DNA of 17,076 bases from Methylococcaceae bacterium NSP1-1 (GTDB taxonomy: Bacteria > Pseudomonadota > Gammaproteobacteria > Methylococcales > Methylomonadaceae), in NCBI GenBank assembly GCA_002256465.1, contig NQJG01000011.1:1-17076 (forward strand), in the 5' to 3' direction. Shown here piece by piece: positions 13,886-17,076 of this stretch (within the stretch, counting starts at the first letter, position 1; each line of letters opens with the position of its first letter). The position numbers and the translations under genes are program-made. Under the pieces are notes generated by a model. That model did no database searches. It saw only the letters and a list, made by a program, of their open reading frames with translations, and was not told the origin of the DNA.

Positions 13886-15106
13886 TTAATTCCCAAAAGC
13901 CGCATCCAGTACCTCTATCCAATGCCTGACCGGAATAGAGGTCATACTTTGAATATGTGTCAGACAGCCGATATTTGCAGTGGCGATAACATCCGGTTCC
14001 GCACTTTCCAGTGCATTGACTTTATCCTGCAATAATTGCTGCGATAATTTCGGCTGCAGCAGCGAATAAGTCCCGGCCGAACCACAACACAAATGCGGAT
14101 TGGCTACCGTGCTTATGTCAAATCCCAGGCTGCCCAATAGGGTTTCCACTGCGCCCCCCAATTGTTGTCCGTGCTGCAGAGTGCAGGGAGATTGAAACGC
14201 CACCGTGCCGATAATGTCGGGTTTTAACGACGATAAATCCTCAGCAGCCAGAACTTCAACCAAATCCCGCGTTGCGGTTGAAATTCGTTGGGCTTTCTCT
14301 GCATAAAAAGAATCATGCTTTAAGATGTCACCGTATTCTTTCACCATCAAGCCACAGCCACTCGCCGTCATCACAATCGCTTCCACGCCCTGTTCCAGAT
14401 ACGGAAGCCACGCATCGATATTGCGACGCATGAAATCCAAAGCGTCCGCGTGTTCCGACAGGTGATAACTTAACGCCCCGCAACAACCCGCCGTTGGTAC
14501 AACTAGCAGGCTGATTCCCAATTTATCCAAAACCCGTACCGCCGCTGTGTTAATCGCAGACCCGAGTATGGGTTGCACACAGCCCGCCAATACCAGCATT
14601 TTCCTTCTGTGGGTATTTTGTGGCGATTGTAAACCCGTTTGGCGAATATCAGGAATTTTGCTGCGCAAACGGGCGGGTATCATGGGCTTAAAGATTTGCG
14701 CACATCGGAACAATAAGGCGAAACGTCGCGGATACGGTAACACTGCGCACAGTAGGCGACGTTTAACACGCTCCATCCACGAACGGCGCACTTGTTGCTC
14801 GACAACAGCGCGCCCTATATCCAGTAAACGCCCATAATTTACCCCCGACGGACAGGTAGTTTCGCACGCACGGCAAGTCAGGCAGCGATCCATATGTTGC
14901 TGCGTTTGTTTGCTGGCCGCAACCCCTTCCAATACCTGCTTGATCAGGTAAATGCGCCCGCGCGGACCGTCACGTTCATCACCCAGTATTTGATAAGTCG
15001 GACAAGTGGCATTGCAAAAACCGCAGTGCACACAGGAACGCAGAATAGCTTCGGCTTCCTGTGCCTGGGCAGTATTTTCTAATGCAATCAGTGTACGGGT
15101 TTGCAT
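13886..15106 (-). CDS. glcF: Glycolate oxidase iron-sulfur subunit GlcF
   Basis: Iron-sulfur subunit of the membrane-associated glycolate dehydrogenase, passing electrons from the FAD subunits to the quinone pool while glycolate is oxidised to glyoxylate. The 406-residue protein has two 4Fe-4S motifs, CVHCGFCNATCPTY (from residue 25) and CLTCRACETTCPSGVNYG (from about 74). Two CCG-type domains follow (GCVQ...AGCCGAL and SPCTLQHG...HLCCGSAGTY). Length and order are normal and the frame is intact. Its ATG shares one base with the stop of the glcE reading (TAATG), so it was translationally coupled to a gene that is now interrupted. Confidence 0.95.
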   Translation of the reverse strand: MQTRTLIALENTAQAQEAEAILRSCVHCGFCNATCPTYQILGDERDGPRGRIYLIKQVLEGVAASKQTQQHMDRCLTCRACETTCPSGVNYGRLLDIGRAVVEQQVRRSWMERVKRRLLCAVLPYPRRFALLFRCAQIFKPMIPARLRSKIPDIRQTGLQSPQNTHRRKMLVLAGCVQPILGSAINTAAVRVLDKLGISLLVVPTAGCCGALSYHLSEHADALDFMRRNIDAWLPYLEQGVEAIVMTASGCGLMVKEYGDILKHDSFYAEKAQRISTATRDLVEVLAAEDLSSLKPDIIGTVAFQSPCTLQHGQQLGGAVETLLGSLGFDISTVANPHLCCGSAGTYSLLQPKLSQQLLQDKVNALESAEPDVIATANIGCLTHIQSMTSIPVRHWIEVLDAAFGN

Positions 15107-16163
15107 TACCAGCCCTCATATAATCGCCCGACATTAAAAATGCCGTGCGGATCAAATGCCAGTTTAATGTTGCGATGCAATTGCCACAGACCCTTAGACA
15201 AGGGCTGGAATTCACCGCCCAAGGGCGACCGAAACCGGCAGGCATAACCTCCTCGCACGTGTGCAGCTTGAAAAATTGTCTCTACAGGTTGATCGGATTT
15301 CAACCAGCGTAAGGCACCGCCCCAGTCGATAAACCATGTACCCGGTAAATTGGGTTGCGCTGTCGCTGAAGCCAGTGACAAACGCCACAGCGTTGTCTCA
15401 CCCTGAAAAAAACCCAATCTTTGCTCGCGCACATCCGCCCAAAACGAAGCAGCCTCATTATCAGGAAGTATATCGCCGCCGAGTTTTAGCTGCGCAGCTG
15501 CAATGGCTGTTTCCGCACCTGACAGACGAATCCGCACCGCCTCGCCATCAAAACATGCCGCTGATATTGGCCAGTTCTGGCCCGCCCAACGATTCATCTG
15601 CATCAGTGCAGCGCAAATATTAGCGTAATATCGGCTTCCGGTTGCGGCAACACTTTCATCGAAATGTCCAGTACCACGCCCAGCGTACCGAGTGCACCCA
15701 CCATCAAACGCGACACATCAAAACCGGCGACATTCTTCATTACCTCGCCGCCAAATTTGAGGATTTCTCCGTGGCCGTTCAGAAGTTTTGTCCCCAACAC
15801 AACATCCCGCACCGCACCTGCGTAAGGTCTACGAGGGCCGGATAAACCAGTCGCTACTGCACCACCCAAAGTCGCATCCGATCCAAAATGCGGCGGTTCA
15901 AATGCCAGCATTTGCCCGTGTTCTGCCAAAACTGCCTCGATGTCAGCCAGGCGTGTACCGCAACGGGCAGTTATAACCAGTTCAGTCGGCTCATAATTGA
16001 TGATGCCACGGTGTTCAGCAACTGACAACGGCTCACCTTGCGTGGGTCGGCCATAAAATGCTTTGCTACCGTTACCGACGATATCCACAGAGGTTTGGTC
16101 GGCAATCGCGGCTAACACCCGCTCACGTAACAACACACTGGCATCAGAGTCGGATTCAATCAT
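15106..16163 (-). pseudogene. glcE: Glycolate oxidase FAD-binding subunit GlcE, split by a small deletion
   Basis: GlcE is the second flavin-type subunit of glycolate oxidase. The 5' part (16163 down to 15603) begins MIESDSDASVLLRERV, contains VGNGSKAFYGRPT, ELVITARCGT, a GGAVATGLSGPRRPY stretch and FGGEVMKNVAGFDVSRLMVG, and stops soon after KVLPQPEADITLIFALH. The 3' part resumes in another frame as QMNRWAGQNWPISAACFDG and continues through FIDWGGALRWLKS to FDPHGIFNVGRLYEGW. Against the family spacing a few residues are missing between FAL and ALMQMNRW. The frame change needs a loss of 3n+1 nt, and about 13 nt fits. A GCTG repeat lies at the junction (GCGCTGCACTG, near 15605-15620), as expected from slippage or repeat-mediated deletion. 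The start at 16163 lies 4 nt after the glcD stop. The second half has its own ATG at 15603, but as a lone C-terminal piece it is unlikely to work. Confidence 0.85.
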
Positions 16164-16167
16164 GGCT

Positions 16168-17076
16168 TCAAAACCTGTCGAGTTCGGGGTGCGGTGTGTG
16201 ACCATGATGGACATGCAGCGCTCCATATTCTGCGCAACGCGGGAGACTTGGAATCGCCTTGCCTGGATTCAGCAAGCCGCATGGATCGAATGCCGCTTTG
16301 AGCGCATGAAACTGGCGCAATTCAGCGCTGGAAAATTGCACACACATCTGGTTTATTTTCTCCATGCCAACCCCATGTTCACCTGTAATCGTACCACCCG
16401 CCGCCACGCATAGTTGCAAAATCTGACTGCCAAATGCTTCAGCGCGCGCCAACTCACCCGGCTGATTGGCATCATACAAAATCAAGGGATGTAAATTGCC
16501 GTCGCCGGCATGAAACACATTAGCCACAGCAAGACCAAACTCTTCCGATAAAGCTGCGATACCTCGCAACACTTCAGCCAAACGCCTTCTGGGAATCGTA
16601 CCATCCATACAATAATAATCCGGCGACAAGCGTCCGACTGCCGGAAATGCCGCTTTGCGTCCCGCCCAAAACTTTTTACGCTCGGCTTCGTTTTGTGCAT
16701 GCCGTACCTCAGACACACCGTTAGCGAACAAAATAGCTTGAGCGCGTTCCAAATCAGCCGCCACCTGCCATACCATCCATTTCGCACAGCACCAGGGCGG
16801 CGGCTTCAACCGGATAACCCGCATGAACAAACGCTTCAGCGGCACGAATCGCCAGGTTATCCATCATTTCCAGGCCGGCAGGGATTAATCCTGCACCTAT
16901 AATGGCCGTGACCGCTTCTCCCGCTTGCTCAATGTCCGCAAATACAGCCAGCAATGTCGAAGCCGTTTCCGGCAACGGCAATAATTTGAGTGTGACTTCA
17001 ACAATCACACCCAACAAGCCCTCCGAACCCGTTAGCACCGCCAGCAAATCATAACCCGCGCAGTCCAGACCTGCCC
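16168..17076 (-). pseudogene. glcD: Glycolate oxidase catalytic subunit GlcD (3' part), with a frameshift
   Basis: FAD-linked catalytic subunit of glycolate oxidase; only the C-terminal ~300 residues lie in the window and the gene runs off the right edge. The frame entering from the edge reads LLAVLTGSEGLLGVIVEVTL, LEMMDNLAIRAAEAFVHAGY and VLCEMDGMAGG, then ends at TGA (16754-16756). In a second frame it continues as VAADLERAQAILFANGVSEV, PAVGRLSPDYYCMDGTIPRR, NVFHAGDGNLHPLILYD, GGTITGEHGVGMEKINQMC and HVHHGHTPHPELDRF. Joining the two needs 2 nt more (or 1 fewer) near 16757-16770. GCAGAGGTG losing one AG would explain it and would read DGMAEVAADLER. The heme-independent FAD/metal residues (HAGDGN, GEHG) are present after the break, so the damage is confined to the junction. 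This is the first gene of glcD-glcE-glcF here. Confidence 0.88.

Noticed and set aside
15106..15603. The C-terminal half of GlcE as an independent gene
   Set aside because: Its sequence continues the GlcE family exactly and lacks the FAD-binding half. It is the 3' part of a broken gene.
1..17076. CRISPR array, insertion sequence, tRNA or rRNA
   Set aside because: I looked for regular repeats, transposase-like frames with terminal inverted repeats and RNA gene cores and saw none.

Overview
This window looks like chromosomal DNA from a gammaproteobacterium of moderate GC content. The evidence is a two-subunit glycyl-tRNA synthetase (glyQ-glyS), PilU, the order PP-loop/NFACT-R protein - TusA - CDF transporter - ArgJ - Nudix/ThiE fusion, a DUF3422 protein and GlcDEF. 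A methanotroph-like (Methylococcales) or related free-living gammaproteobacterium is my best guess. That rests on protein resemblance recalled from memory, not on a search. I see no insertion sequence, prophage, tRNA, rRNA or CRISPR array.

Layout. 1-1921 (minus): the 5' part of glyS, then glyQ upstream of it, 1 nt apart. 2058-3227 (minus): the twitching-motility ATPase PilU. 3351-7999 (plus): a tight cluster of a PP-loop thiolation-type ATPase with a C-terminal NFACT-R/DUF814 domain, a TusA-like sulfur carrier broken by one missing base, a CDF metal exporter, ArgJ, and a Nudix hydrolase fused to a ThiE-like domain. Several of these overlap by 1-4 nt. 8000-8592 has no gene I believe in, but carries an inverted repeat, a 14-bp palindrome and a good promoter. 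8593-9897 (plus): a DUF3422 membrane protein, convergent with 9982-11628 (minus), a DUF4407 membrane protein whose first ~60 residues read as a Nif11-type leader domain. 12001-12474 (plus): an unrecognised 157-aa protein.

12500-13225 (minus) is the most unusual stretch. It holds a c-di-GMP-I (GEMM-I)-like riboswitch candidate. A rho-independent terminator reuses the 3' strand of the aptamer, and a second small helix can cover the ribosome binding site of the next ORF. Behind these lie two overlapping small genes of unknown function. The first is out of frame by one extra base.

13429-13782 (minus) is a small DUF4870-like membrane protein. 13886-17076 (minus) is the glycolate oxidase operon glcD-glcE-glcF. 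GlcF is intact, but glcE and glcD each carry a frame-breaking lesion.

Taken together, the window is housekeeping genes (translation, arginine synthesis, tRNA/sulfur chemistry, nucleotide cleaning) around a gene-poor accessory stretch with a c-di-GMP-type regulatory leader, followed by a glycolate oxidase operon that looks inactivated. Four genes in 17 kb are broken by small indels (tusA, a small ORF, glcE, glcD). This is either real decay or indel error in the assembly, and it should be settled before the protein calls are used.
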